This document shows, in pieces, positions 16,060-25,600 of a stretch of 64,000 nt of DNA. Source of the stretch: G963665495 sp963667575 (GTDB lineage Bacteria > Desulfobacterota > Desulfovibrionia > Desulfovibrionales > Desulfovibrionaceae). A program made the translations under genes and the position numbers. The notes under the pieces are model-generated. The model saw only the letters and a list, made by a program, of their open reading frames with translations, was not told where the DNA came from and ran no database searches. How positions within the stretch are numbered: position 1 is the first letter of the stretch; the number at the start of each line of letters is the position of its first letter. The DNA is taken from contig CAXXHY010000010.1 of assembly GCA_963667575.2 (NCBI GenBank), positions 1 to 64,000 on the forward strand, written 5' to 3'.

Positions 16060-16692
16060 ATGAAAGTATTTTTGGTCAACGGGAGTCCGCATCCCAAGGG
16101 ATGCACCTATACCGCGTTGTCGGTGGTGGCGGAAGCCTTGAATGCCAATGGCGTGGACACGGAGTTTTTCCATATCGGTCTTAAGCCCATCGCCGGTTGC
16201 ATCGACTGCCGCAAATGCGTTGATCTTGGAAAATGCGTATTTGATGATGTGGTGAATGACTTTATGGAGATGGCGGAGTCCGGCGACGGCTTTGTTTTCG
16301 GTTCTCCCGTACATTATGCCGCAGCCTCGGGTGCCATGACCTCGTTTTTGGACAGGCTGTTTTTTTCTTCCCGGTTGTCCGGGCATGATTGGTTTTCACT
16401 GAAGCCCGGCGCCGTTGTTGTTTCAGCCAGAAGATCTGGGACCACGGCAACCCTCGACCAGCTCACCAAATACCTCACCTGGGGGCAAATGCCCGTTGTT
16501 TCGTCGCGGTATTGGAACATGGTTCACGGCAATACGCCCGAAGAAGTGCGTCAGGATCAGGAGGGAGTGCAGATTATGCGCGTTTTGGGTAAAAATATGG
16601 CCTGGTTGCTGAAGTGCCTGGAGGCCGGACGCGCTGCTGGTATTCCCATGCCCGAGCAGGAATCGCGGATTTCCACGAACTTCATCCGTTAG
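16060..16692 (+). CDS. NADPH-dependent FMN reductase-like flavoprotein
   Basis: A 210-residue protein of the flavodoxin-like FMN reductase family (iron-sulfur flavoprotein or WrbA-like). It has LVNGSPHPKGCTYTAL at residue 5 (phosphate loop of FMN), CIDCRKCVDLGKC (a C-x2-C-x2-C...C pattern that in related proteins may bind a cluster), and GFVFGSPVHYAAASGAMTSFLDRLFF. An AAGGAG site precedes the ATG. It is the last gene of the reductase operon before a 370-base gap. Confidence 0.85.
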   Translation: MKVFLVNGSPHPKGCTYTALSVVAEALNANGVDTEFFHIGLKPIAGCIDCRKCVDLGKCVFDDVVNDFMEMAESGDGFVFGSPVHYAAASGAMTSFLDRLFFSSRLSGHDWFSLKPGAVVVSARRSGTTATLDQLTKYLTWGQMPVVSSRYWNMVHGNTPEEVRQDQEGVQIMRVLGKNMAWLLKCLEAGRAAGIPMPEQESRISTNFIR

Positions 16693-17064
16693 TTTTACCT
16701 GTCTGTTACGTTCCCTGTTCATTGTTTCTGGTGTCGTCCTGGGCAGGCAGGGAGCTTTCAAGATAAGGACTTTCATGGAGCAAAGCCAAGATGGCTTTGC
16801 TCCGACATCTTCTCTCCAACTAACCGCATGCGGCAGCAAGTGCCGTTTGCGACTCCTCTCTGCCTTGCCCCGAGACAGCCTCCACCATGGCCGAACGGGG
16901 CAGGGCATACCTGTTCTCCCTTGTTTTGTTGAAAATCGTTTTCCGCCTTTCGGATAATCAGGCAAACATCAGAGAGAAATGATCTACTATTTTTTTCTTA
17001 CGGCGCATTATTCTTATCCTCAAGAAATCAACACATCTACTGGTGCCCAAAAGGAACAAAGATC
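16693..17064. other. Intergenic region between flavoprotein genes
   Basis: No convincing gene on either strand. It contains the perfect hairpin described at 16777-16803 and a smaller palindrome (CCGCATGCGG) near 16827. The ribosome site of the next gene lies at the right end. Confidence 0.5.
16777..16803 (+). repeat. Perfect 11-bp hairpin without T tract
   Basis: GGAGCAAAGCC and GGCTTTGCTCC around a five-base AAGAT loop. No T run follows on either strand, so simple Rho-independent termination is doubtful. It lies between the reductase operon and the Tat flavodoxin and could be an RNA processing or stability element. Confidence 0.6.
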
Positions 17065-17700
17065 ATGACAGATACATCAAAAAAGACTCAGGTTGATCGA
17101 TCCAGACGCAACCTGTTGAAAATGGTAGGTCGCGGTATGATAGCCGCAATGATGGCTCCGACTATTCCGCTGATTTTTCAGAATAAAGGCTATGCGGCTG
17201 GTCCGGGCATGAGTTCAAAAAAAGTGCTGGTGGCGTATTTTTCACGTACCGGCAATACGCAGGAAATGGCCGGCTACATCTCGGAAATTGCGGGCGGAGA
17301 CATCGTACGTATTGAAACCGTGAATCCGTATCCTGCGGAATACCGGGCCACGACGCGTCAGGCCAAGGAAGAATTGAACAGCGGTTACAAGCCGCCTCTT
17401 AAAACAAAGATCAGTAATCTTGAAAGTTACGATGTGATCTTCATTGGTTCTCCGTGCTGGTGGGGAACCATCTCCACGCCGGTCATCTCCTTTCTTTCCG
17501 AATATGATTTCTCGGGAAAGACCCTGGTGCCATTCATGACGCACCTGGGAAGCGGTCTTGGAAGAACCATGAGCCATGTTGCAGAGCTCTGTCCGGGAGC
17601 ACGTATCGAGCAGGGAAAGGCTATCTGGGGAAACGAAATTGACTCCAGTTCTTCACGGGATGCGGTGGCCGAGTGGGTAGGGGCTCTGAACATGGCCTAG
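17065..17700 (+). CDS. Tat-exported flavodoxin-like protein
   Basis: A 211-residue protein with a twin-arginine leader (DRSRRNLLKMVGRGMIAAMM, cleavage near YAAG) followed by a complete flavodoxin domain: VLVAYFSRTGNTQEMAGYI, YDVIFIGSPCWWGTISTPV, MTHLGSGLGRTMSHV. Flavodoxins usually work in the cytoplasm; Tat export would carry the folded, FMN-loaded protein to the periplasm. It is closely related to the cytoplasmic flavodoxin at 15511-16038. GGAACAAAG precedes the ATG. The next gene also has a Tat leader, which suggests a periplasmic redox pair. The electron donor is not evident. Confidence 0.88.
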   Translation: MTDTSKKTQVDRSRRNLLKMVGRGMIAAMMAPTIPLIFQNKGYAAGPGMSSKKVLVAYFSRTGNTQEMAGYISEIAGGDIVRIETVNPYPAEYRATTRQAKEELNSGYKPPLKTKISNLESYDVIFIGSPCWWGTISTPVISFLSEYDFSGKTLVPFMTHLGSGLGRTMSHVAELCPGARIEQGKAIWGNEIDSSSSRDAVAEWVGALNMA

Positions 17701-17866
17701 CCTGTTCTTTAATCTCTTCGCATGCCGTTTTTACTGGACGGTTCCTTGCCCTGGTCGGAAGCGACCTGATTCCAGCTGGCCCATCGTTTCATCAAAACTA
17801 AGACAAGTATTGTAGCTGAAATGTGATTTTCTGCACGCTTGCCTTCAGTAAATCAGGAGAAAAATC

Positions 17867-18859
17867 ATGTCTCAAAATATCTCACGACGTCATTTCATAA
17901 AAACCGGGGCCATGGCTCTGGCTGCAATCGCCATGACCGGACACGGGAGCTTCTCCAATGCCGCGCAGGGAGCTCCTGTCTATTTTACCAGGGACATCAG
18001 TCCGGAAGGTTTGATGAAGGTATATGCCAAGCTTATGCAAGGCCGTGATCTGCCTGGCAAGGTGGCCGTCAAACTCCATTCGGGCGAGCCGGGCGGGCAT
18101 AATTATCCCAACCCGGCTTTGATCAAGGATCTGGTCCGGGGAGTGAATGGAACCATTGTGGAATGCAATACCGCTTACCCTGGAAAACGCTTCAATACGG
18201 CAGACCACAAAAAGGCCCTTGAGGAACATGGTTTTACCGGCATTGCTCCTGTGGATATCATGGACGAATCAGGCTCCATGAGTCTTCCCTTTCCCCAAGG
18301 AAAGAATATCCAGGAAAATTATGTGGGTGCTCATTTCGCCAACTACGATTCTTTTCTCATCCTGTCCCATTTCAAGGGGCACGCCATGGGTGGATTCGGC
18401 GGCGCGCTCAAGAACATGTCCATAGGAATTGCCTCGGGAGAGGGAAAAATGTGGATTCATACCGCTGGTGTCACCAGGAGCCTCGACCAGTTCCAGCTTT
18501 GTTTCAAGACGGATCAGGATCTCTTCCTGGAGTCCATGGCCGAGGCTGCGGGGTCGGTTATCAACCGTCTGGGCAAGGATCATCTTGCCTATGTCAGCTT
18601 GATGAACAACCTGTCCATTGATTGCGATTGCGACAACAATCCTGCACCGCCGGAACTGGATGACATCGGTATCCTGGCCTCCCTGGATCCTGTTGCTCTG
18701 GACAGAACCTGTGTGGATCTGGTGTACGCGGCTGACGAAAAACAAAGCGCTTCTCTTCGCGAGCGTATGGAGGCCAAGCACGCCACCCATACGCTGGATC
18801 ATGCCGAAGAACTGGGACTCGGCAGTCAGGCGTACACGCTGATAGGCATCGACGCTTAA
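17867..18859 (+). CDS. Tat-exported DUF362 protein
   Basis: A 330-residue protein with a Tat leader (NISRRHFIKTGAMALAAIAM) and a DUF362 domain. Visible motifs are VAVKLHSGEPGGHNYPNP, LILSHFKGHAMGGFGGALKNMSIG (the most conserved block of the family) and NLSIDCDCDNN, with LDPVALDRTCVDLVY near the end. DUF362 proteins are widespread in anaerobes, often with ferredoxin domains, but this one lacks Fe-S motifs. The biochemical function is not established. CAGGAGAAAAA lies before the ATG. Confidence 0.88.
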   Translation: MSQNISRRHFIKTGAMALAAIAMTGHGSFSNAAQGAPVYFTRDISPEGLMKVYAKLMQGRDLPGKVAVKLHSGEPGGHNYPNPALIKDLVRGVNGTIVECNTAYPGKRFNTADHKKALEEHGFTGIAPVDIMDESGSMSLPFPQGKNIQENYVGAHFANYDSFLILSHFKGHAMGGFGGALKNMSIGIASGEGKMWIHTAGVTRSLDQFQLCFKTDQDLFLESMAEAAGSVINRLGKDHLAYVSLMNNLSIDCDCDNNPAPPELDDIGILASLDPVALDRTCVDLVYAADEKQSASLRERMEAKHATHTLDHAEELGLGSQAYTLIGIDA

Positions 18860-18891
18860 CAAATTAATTCATTGGCAGAATAGTTGTGATT

Positions 18892-18926
18892 GGAGGATCC
18901 TGTCGTCGTGTGCGGCAGGATCCTCC
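18892..18926. terminator. Terminator-like stem between convergent genes
   Basis: A perfect 11-bp stem GGAGGATCCTG/CAGGATCCTCC with a 13-base loop, between the DUF362 gene and the convergent LysR gene. No strong T run follows, so it may act in both directions with low efficiency. Confidence 0.6.
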
Positions 18927-18998
18927 ATCCATTTTGGAGTTTATTCGCCATGAGTGCTGCAAATCAGGCTCTCTGCGGCACAGGATGACAGATAAATT

Positions 18999-19907
18999 TT
19001 ATGAAGAGTACTCCGGCAAGGACAGGAACAGGTCCTTATGGGAAATCATCTGGTCAACGATGAAGTCCAGAGTTGCCCGTACGCGGGCCAGTTGCCTGGA
19101 GTCCGGGTTTACCTGCAGCCAGAATTCCCTTTCAAAAAAAGTTTGCGGCAGAACAGGCCGCAAGTCTTTCTCCGTATGGGCCATAAAATAGGGAATGGCA
19201 CCGATACCGGCCCCTGTCTTTATGGCGTTGAGTTGCGCCAGAATCGTTGAACTGCGAAAGGTTTTGTTTAATTGCGGGAATACGTTTTCTGAAAAACGCA
19301 GGCGATTGTCGTACATCAGGTCGTCAATGTACCCCACAATGCGATGTCCGGAGAGGTCGGCGACCTTCTGGATCGGGCTGTGCGATGTGAGGTATGCTTC
19401 TGAGGCAAACAGACCGAATTTGTAGTTGGTGATTCTCTTTCCAACGATTCTTTCGGCCGTGGGCCTGTGCAGACTGATGAGGATGTCCACTTCTCTTTTG
19501 TAAACGCTGTAATATATGGGGGCGGCGACCAGTTCGACTTCAAGACGAGGATTGCTCTGTTGGAACTCGCAAAGCCTGGAGGCCAGAAAACAGGTCCCCA
19601 GGCCATCCGGGGTCCCGATGCGGATTGTACCGGACAGTTGCTTGTCTCTGCCGGCAACATGCGTCTGGAGTTGCTGGAACGTATGCTCGAGCTCTTCCGC
19701 ATGGGGAAGCAGTTGTTCTCCTGCGGCGGTCAATCGGCATCCTTTTTCCGTTCTTACAAAAAGCTGCGTCTGCAAGGCTTCCTCCAAAGCGGATATGCGC
19801 CTGGAAACCGTCGTATGCGTGACCTTGAGTTTTGACGCCGCTGAGACAAAAGACCTGGTTCTGCTCAGTGTCAGAAAATAGCGGATGTCGTTCCAATTCG
19901 GTTCCAT
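18999..19907 (-). CDS. LysR-family transcriptional regulator
   Basis: A 302-residue LysR regulator. The winged helix is at residues 4-62 (NDIRYFLTLSRTRSFVSAASKLKVTHTTVSRRISALEEAL, then LFVRTEKGCRLTAAGEQLL), and a periplasmic-binding-type effector domain follows (GTIRIGTPDGLG, with the family's GAGIGAIPYFMAH loop). It is divergent from an AEC transporter gene. The 160-base gap between them holds a perfect inverted repeat, so the transporter is its most likely target. The effector is unknown. Confidence 0.9.
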   Translation of the reverse strand: MEPNWNDIRYFLTLSRTRSFVSAASKLKVTHTTVSRRISALEEALQTQLFVRTEKGCRLTAAGEQLLPHAEELEHTFQQLQTHVAGRDKQLSGTIRIGTPDGLGTCFLASRLCEFQQSNPRLEVELVAAPIYYSVYKREVDILISLHRPTAERIVGKRITNYKFGLFASEAYLTSHSPIQKVADLSGHRIVGYIDDLMYDNRLRFSENVFPQLNKTFRSSTILAQLNAIKTGAGIGAIPYFMAHTEKDLRPVLPQTFFEREFWLQVNPDSRQLARVRATLDFIVDQMISHKDLFLSLPEYSS

Positions 19908-19944
19908 GGGTTTTTTTCATCCTTTGGCCGGTTTCAGTCTTTGA

Positions 19945-19970
19945 CTTGCTGTGCAAAAATGCACAGCAAG
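19945..19970. promoter_or_regulatory. LysR-type operator palindrome
   Basis: CTTGCTGTGC and GCACAGCAAG form a perfect 10-bp inverted repeat around AAAAAT, containing a T-N11-A core. A TATAAT follows at 19976-19981 toward the transporter gene. It is the probable binding site of the divergent LysR regulator. Confidence 0.7.
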
Positions 19971-20068
19971 TGTGCTATAATCTCTGTTTACAGTCAAATT
20001 TTGCACGACTAAATCTTTCCTTTCACTAATTTGCTTTCATTTCCATAGTTCAAGGATGGTGCGCTAGA

Positions 20069-20965
20069 ATGGAAAATTTTATATTTTTAGTTGTGTTCGT
20101 TGCTCTGGGCGTTGTGTTCAGACGCCTGGACGCATTTCCAAAGCAGACAGCTCAGGTTTTGAATATGTTTGCGCTCTATGTTTCGTTGCCGGCCCTAATT
20201 TTTCTGAAAGTCCCGCAAATAACCTTTTCGCAGGAAATGCTGGTTCCCGCCATTATTCCCTGGATAATGCTGTTGTTGTCCGCAGTATTGGTTATTTTAG
20301 TGGGCAAAAAACTCCAGTGGTCCAGAGAAACGATTTTCGTACTGCTGCTTGTCGTTCCCATCGGCAACACGTCTTTCATGGGGCTCCCCATGGTCAAGGC
20401 CTTTTTCGGGGAGTCCGGTTTTCCCTATCTGATTATTTACGACCAGATCGGCACCATGCTTATTTTTGCCCTGTTCGGATCCATAGTTCTTGGGATGCAC
20501 CGTGCTGAAGGCAAACCCAAAATCAGCCGTATCGCCAAACAGGCGGTTCTGTTCCCTCCCACTTTCGCATTGCTTGCCGGGTTGGCGCTGCGCTCGTGGA
20601 CCTATCCTGATACCTTGGTGAATCTGCTGGGAATGCTGTCGGGCATGCTGACACCATTGGTGATGACGGCCGTCGGATTCCAGCTGCGATTGAGACTGAC
20701 TCCCGGAGTGGCGCGTCCGCTTGGTTTCGGACTAGCGATAAAGCTGGCGGTGGCGCCATTGCTGGCCCTTGTGGGGTGCCATGTGTGCGGCCTTGGCGGA
20801 TATGCGGCGGAAATATCCATTTTTGAAGCGGGCATGCCCCCCATGGTCACAGCCGGCGCAGTGGCCATTGCCGCGGATCTGCAGCCGGAGCTTGCTGCCG
20901 CTCTGGTCAGTTTGGGGATGGCGCTTTCTTTCGGCACACTGCCGTTGCTGTACCATGTGATCTGA
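20069..20965 (+). CDS. AEC-family transporter
   Basis: A 298-residue integral membrane protein with ten hydrophobic segments, in the auxin-efflux-carrier family (mem_trans). The N half has NFIFLVVFVALGVVFRRLDAFPKQTAQVLNMFALYVSLPALIF, the family signature; the C half has MLSGMLTPLVMTAVGFQLRL and ISIFEAGMPPMVTAGAVA. Bacterial members carry malate, malonate or related acids; the substrate cannot be read here. A weak AAGGATG site precedes the ATG. The divergent LysR gene probably controls it. Confidence 0.88.
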   Translation: MENFIFLVVFVALGVVFRRLDAFPKQTAQVLNMFALYVSLPALIFLKVPQITFSQEMLVPAIIPWIMLLLSAVLVILVGKKLQWSRETIFVLLLVVPIGNTSFMGLPMVKAFFGESGFPYLIIYDQIGTMLIFALFGSIVLGMHRAEGKPKISRIAKQAVLFPPTFALLAGLALRSWTYPDTLVNLLGMLSGMLTPLVMTAVGFQLRLRLTPGVARPLGFGLAIKLAVAPLLALVGCHVCGLGGYAAEISIFEAGMPPMVTAGAVAIAADLQPELAAALVSLGMALSFGTLPLLYHVI

Positions 20966-21037
20966 CGCAACCTCAAGCGGGAGCCGGATATTGCAGCAGT
21001 GCAGATGCGTTCGGCAGATTGTTACGGTGGAGAATGA

Positions 21038-21065
21038 AAAAGGGGAGCCTTGCGGCTCCCCTTTT
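21038..21065. terminator. Bidirectional terminator
   Basis: Perfect stem AAAAGGGGAGCC/GGCTCCCCTTTT with a TTGC loop; the flanking A and T tracts serve both directions. It separates the AEC transporter gene from the convergent flagellin gene. Confidence 0.92.
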
Positions 21066-21084
21066 GTTGTTTGGAGTTGTGTTG

Positions 21085-21960
21085 TTAGCCCATGAGCTGC
21101 ATGGCCATACGAGGCAGGGAGTTGGCCTGCGAGAGCATGGCTACTGCGGACTGAGTCAGGATCTGCTGGCGTACGAACTCCGTCATTTCCAGCGAGACGT
21201 CCACATCGGAGATGCGGGATTCAGCGGCCTGCAGGTTCTCAGCCTGGATTTCCAGGTTGGTGATGGTGTTTTCCAGACGGTTCTGCAGTGCACCGAGATT
21301 GGCCCGGATGTTGTCCTTGGAGACAATGGCTGTCCGGATGGTTTCCAGGGATTCCTGGGCCAGCTGCTGGGTCGAGATACTGTTACCGGCGCCCAGGCCG
21401 ACTCCGAGAGCCGAAGCCGTGGAGTTGCCGATCTGGACGTAGTAGTAGTCCTCGCTGCAATCATTGGCAGTACCGAAGTGGATCTTCATCTTGCCGGTGG
21501 AGACCAGTCCCGAACCATCGTGGGTGGATGCGGAAAGGTTTCCATTGAGCAGGTACAGACCGTTGAAGTCCGTGGCATTGGCGATACGTGTGATTTCCGA
21601 GGCCATGGCCTGGTACTCGGAATCAATGATGATCCTTTGATCGGAAGTGTACGTACCGGTTGCCGCCTGTTCGGCCAGTTCCTTCATGCGGATGAGCTTT
21701 TCGTCGATGACGCCCAAGGCTCCGTCCGCGGTTTGGATCATGGAAATGGCGTCGTTGGCGTTACGGACGCCCTGGTTTAACGCGGTGATGTCTGCGCGCA
21801 TCAATTCGCGTACTGCCAGGCCGGCTGCATCGTCGGCTGCCGAGTTGATTCTCAGGCCCGAAGACAGGCGTTCGACGGAAGTTCCAAGATTGTTGTACGA
21901 AGTCCGCAAATTGCGTGCCGCGTTATCAGCCATTAAGTTGTGATTGACGACCAGAGACAT
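21085..21960 (-). CDS. fliC: Flagellin
   Basis: A 291-residue flagellin, the short type with small central domain. Conserved D0/D1 ends are present: SLVVNHNLMADNAARNLRTSYNNLGTSVERLSSGLRINSAADDAAGLAVRE at the N terminus and SRISDVDVSLEMTEFVRQQILTQSAVAMLSQANSLPRMAMQLM at the C terminus. The middle (about 140-195, with NGNLSAS, DGSGLVSTGKMKIHFG) is short and variable. A very strong site (AAGGAGGAAT) and a sigma28 promoter precede it. It forms the filament after export by the flagellar type III system. The CgeB-type transferase at 31731 might glycosylate it (inference). Confidence 0.97.
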   Translation of the reverse strand: MSLVVNHNLMADNAARNLRTSYNNLGTSVERLSSGLRINSAADDAAGLAVRELMRADITALNQGVRNANDAISMIQTADGALGVIDEKLIRMKELAEQAATGTYTSDQRIIIDSEYQAMASEITRIANATDFNGLYLLNGNLSASTHDGSGLVSTGKMKIHFGTANDCSEDYYYVQIGNSTASALGVGLGAGNSISTQQLAQESLETIRTAIVSKDNIRANLGALQNRLENTITNLEIQAENLQAAESRISDVDVSLEMTEFVRQQILTQSAVAMLSQANSLPRMAMQLMG

Positions 21961-22052
21961 GTTAATTCCTCCTTGATAGAAATATGCATCCTTGCATGGC
22001 GCCAGGTTGGAGCGGGACCATCCCGGATTCCAGTGCGTGGCACTTGCCTCTG

Positions 22053-22079
22053 ATATCGTCCGTCGCTTAAAATACTTTA
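22053..22079 (-). promoter_or_regulatory. Sigma28 (FliA) flagellar promoter
   Basis: On the minus strand TAAAGTAT, 11 bases, GACGATAT, against the consensus TAAAGTTT-N11-GCCGATAA. It would give a leader of about 85 bases to the flagellin ATG. Confidence 0.82.
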
Positions 22080-22647
22080 TACAAAAGTTATCTCTTTATT
22101 TACATTTCTTAAGATTTAACAATTAAAGTCTCCGAATCAGGATGGTTTTGCTTTGTGTAATATCCTGATTAGATACAGAAAAAATTCGTAAAAGAGGTAA
22201 TTCGGCATTTCTTGAAAAAATAAATCTCAATACTAAAAATTAAAGTCCACTGTATCTGAAGAAATCTAATGATCAGGAGAAAAAATAAAAAAAGACAGGA
22301 ATCAAGTTTGAAACCTGATGGGTAAAAGGAAACAGGATTTTAAAAAATTTGAAATTTGAAAAGAAAAAAAGCTGTCTTTTTTTGAATAAAAGAGGAGGTT
22401 GATGGAATTGTAACAGTCATTCTGCAGTAGAAATGCAGAAAAGGTATGGCTCATCCGTTCAACTTTCTTAACGGTTGAATCTGTAAAAACTTAAGGGGCA
22501 AATTGAAAAAAGAATAATATTTTTACTCTTGATTTGTACGGGCTGCAGCCTGATCGAGCAGGCTTTCCAGTGAGCAGGGCGCTTTTCCCTCGAGGCATTT
22601 TTTGCTAGGTTGTTTCCATAAAATGCCAACAAAGAGTTAATCATCAT
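22080..22647. other. AT-rich intergenic region before dnaE
   Basis: Poly-A/T stretches and no convincing gene. The dnaE promoter must be in the right part but no clear -35/-10 pair could be fixed. AAAGAG at 22631 probably serves as dnaE ribosome site. Confidence 0.45.
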
Positions 22648-25600
22648 ATGTCAAATTTCGTTCATCTGCATTGTCACACAGAATATAGTCTGCTGGACGG
22701 CGCCATTCGTCTCAAGGACCTGTGCACTCGGGCCAAAGAATACGGAATGGAGCATGTGGCCATAACCGACCACGGCAACCTTTACGGCGCCTTAACTTTT
22801 TATCTTGAAGCCAAAAGCCACGGACTCAAGCCCATTCTTGGCTGTGAAGTCTATGTGGCCGGAGGCAGTCATACGCAAAAAACTCCGGAAGTCGCCAAAG
22901 ATCGGTATCATTTGGTTTTGCTGGCCCAGAACAATGAAGGCTATCGCAATCTGATTAAACTGGTCTCCATTGGTCACCTGGACGGATTCTATCATAAGCC
23001 TCGCGTCGATAAGGAACTTCTCAGCAAATACAATGAGGGGATCATAGCGCTTTCCGCCTGCCTGGCCGGAGAAGTGCCGCGTACGCTGCTGCGCAAGGGG
23101 TATGATGCCGGGTTGAAAATGGCCCAGCGGTACGCGGATATTTTCCCTGGTCGTTTCTATCTGGAGTTGCAGGAAAACGGACTGGAGGAACAGAATAAGG
23201 TCAATAAGCAGATTCTGCAGCTTTCCAAGGATACCGGACTGCCACTGGTGGCCACCAATGACTGCCATTATCTGGATGCTTCGGATGTGGAAGCCCATGA
23301 CATTTTGCTGTGCATCCAGACGGCTTCCTGCGTGGACGATACGAAACGAATGCGTTTTGAAACCCACGATTTGTATTTCAAGTCCCCGGACCAGATGCGC
23401 AAGGAATTCGCTTATGCGCCTGAAGCAGTGGAAAATGCCGGGTTGATTGCCGAGCAGTGCAACGTCGAACTGGATTTGAAGACATATCATTTTCCGGTGT
23501 ACGCCCTGCCGGAAGGCAAGACCATTGGTGAAGAGTTTCTGGAACTCAGTCGCGAGGGGTTGAAGCTTCGTCTGGAAAAGATGCCGGAAGTAACGGACCC
23601 CGCACCCTATTGGGAGCGCCTTGAAAAAGAACTGAAAGTCATTGAGACAATGGGCTTTCAGGGATACTTCCTGATCGTGCAGGACTTCATCAACTGGGCC
23701 AAGGATCACAAGGTTCCGGTGGGGCCCGGTCGTGGTTCGGCCGCCGGCTCCCTGGTCGCTTATGCGCTGCGTATCACCAACCTCAATCCTCTCCCGTATA
23801 ATCTGCTGTTCGAACGCTTCCTGAACATCGAACGCGTATCCATGCCTGATATCGACGTGGACTTTTGCGAACGCCGGCGAGTCGAGGTAATCAAATACGT
23901 CACGGAAAAGTACGGCGTGGATTCCGTGGCGCAGATCACGACCTTTGGAAAAATGAAGGCCAAGGCCGTGGTTCGCGACGTGGGACGAGCGCTGGGCATG
24001 ACTTTTGCCGAAACAGACAAAATTGCCAAGCTCATCCCGGATGAGATGAAGATGACCATCTCCAAGGCTCTGGATGCGGAGCCCGAGCTGCGTGGTCTGG
24101 CCAACGCCGACAAGCGGGTAGCCCGCCTCATTGACGTATCCAAGCGTCTGGAAGGTCTGAGTCGTCATGCGTCCACCCACGCGGCCGGCGTGGTTATCGG
24201 CGACAAGCCGCTGCAGGAATACCTGCCGTTGTATCGCGGGAAAAAAGACGAAATTGTGACCCAGTTCAATATGAAAATGGTCGAAAAAGTCGGCCTGATC
24301 AAATTTGACTTTCTGGGTCTGCGAACCATGACGACCATTCAGGACTGTCTCGATCTGATTGAAAAACAGGGCAAGCCTTCTCTGGATCTGGATACCCTGC
24401 CTTTGGATGGTCCGACAGCTGAATCCACTTATGATCTGTATTCCAAGGGCGATACGGACGGTATTTTCCAGGTTGAAAGTTCGGGCATGCGCCGCTATCT
24501 GCGCCAGCTCAAGCCCTCCTGTTTTGACGATCTCATCGCCATGCTCGCTCTATATCGTCCGGGCCCGCTCGGATCCGGCATGGTCGATGAATTCATCAAA
24601 CGCAAGCACGGACAGGTGGAAGTCACCTATCCGCTGCCGTCCCTGGAAGATACGCTCAAGGATACTTACGGCGTTATCGTCTACCAGGAACAGGTCATGA
24701 AGATCGCTCAGGTGGTCGCCAACTATACGCTGGGCGGCGCTGACCTGCTGCGACGGGCCATGGGTAAAAAGAATGCCGAAGCCATGGCTGAACAGCGCGT
24801 ACGTTTTGTGAAAGGTGCTGACGAAAACAAGATCAGCGAAGCCAAGGCTAATGAAATTTTCGACTTGATGGAAAAATTCGCGGAATACGGCTTCAACAAG
24901 TCCCACAGTGCGGCCTATGCCCAGATATCGTTTTATACCGCGTACCTGAAAGTTCATTTCCCTTCGGAGTTCATGGCGGCGATTCTGACTTCGGAAGTGA
25001 ACAACCAGGACAAGGTGCTGAAGTATATTTCGGTCTGCCGGGATATGGAGATAGAGGTTCTGCCCCCCAATGTGAACCTTTCCGAGGCCATGTTCACAGT
25101 TAATGAGGAACGAGTGATCTTTGGTCTGGGTGGTGTCAAAAACGTCGGCTTGGAAGCCATTCGGGAAATCGTCGAAGCCAGGGAACAGGACGGTCCGTAC
25201 TCCAGCCTTCTGGACCTGTGCGAACGGGTCAACCTGCGCAAAGTCACCAAACGGGTGCTGGAAAATCTGATCAAGTGCGGCGCCATGGACTGTCTGGGCT
25301 GTACGCGAGCGGGGTTGCTGGCCTCTATTGAAACGGTTGTTCCCAAAGCCCAGAAGCGCGCCAAGGACAAGGATTCGGGACAGGGGTCGCTGTTCGCATT
25401 GATGCCCGAGGTCGAACAGAATACCTGTCCGGGCGTAGGCTTTGATTGCGAAGAACAGCGTATGCATGAATGGTCCGATGCCGACAAGGCTAGATATGAA
25501 AAAGAGGCTCTGGGATTTTTTCTCACCTGTCACCCATTGTTGCCTTATCGCGATAAAATTCGTCGCCTTGGGCTTACGTCCGTGTCGGTCGCCAAGGAAA

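Noticed and set aside
16423..16965. A 180-codon minus-strand frame after the FMN reductase-like gene
   Set aside because: Half of it is antisense to the reductase gene and the rest lies over the hairpin region; no start site or motif.
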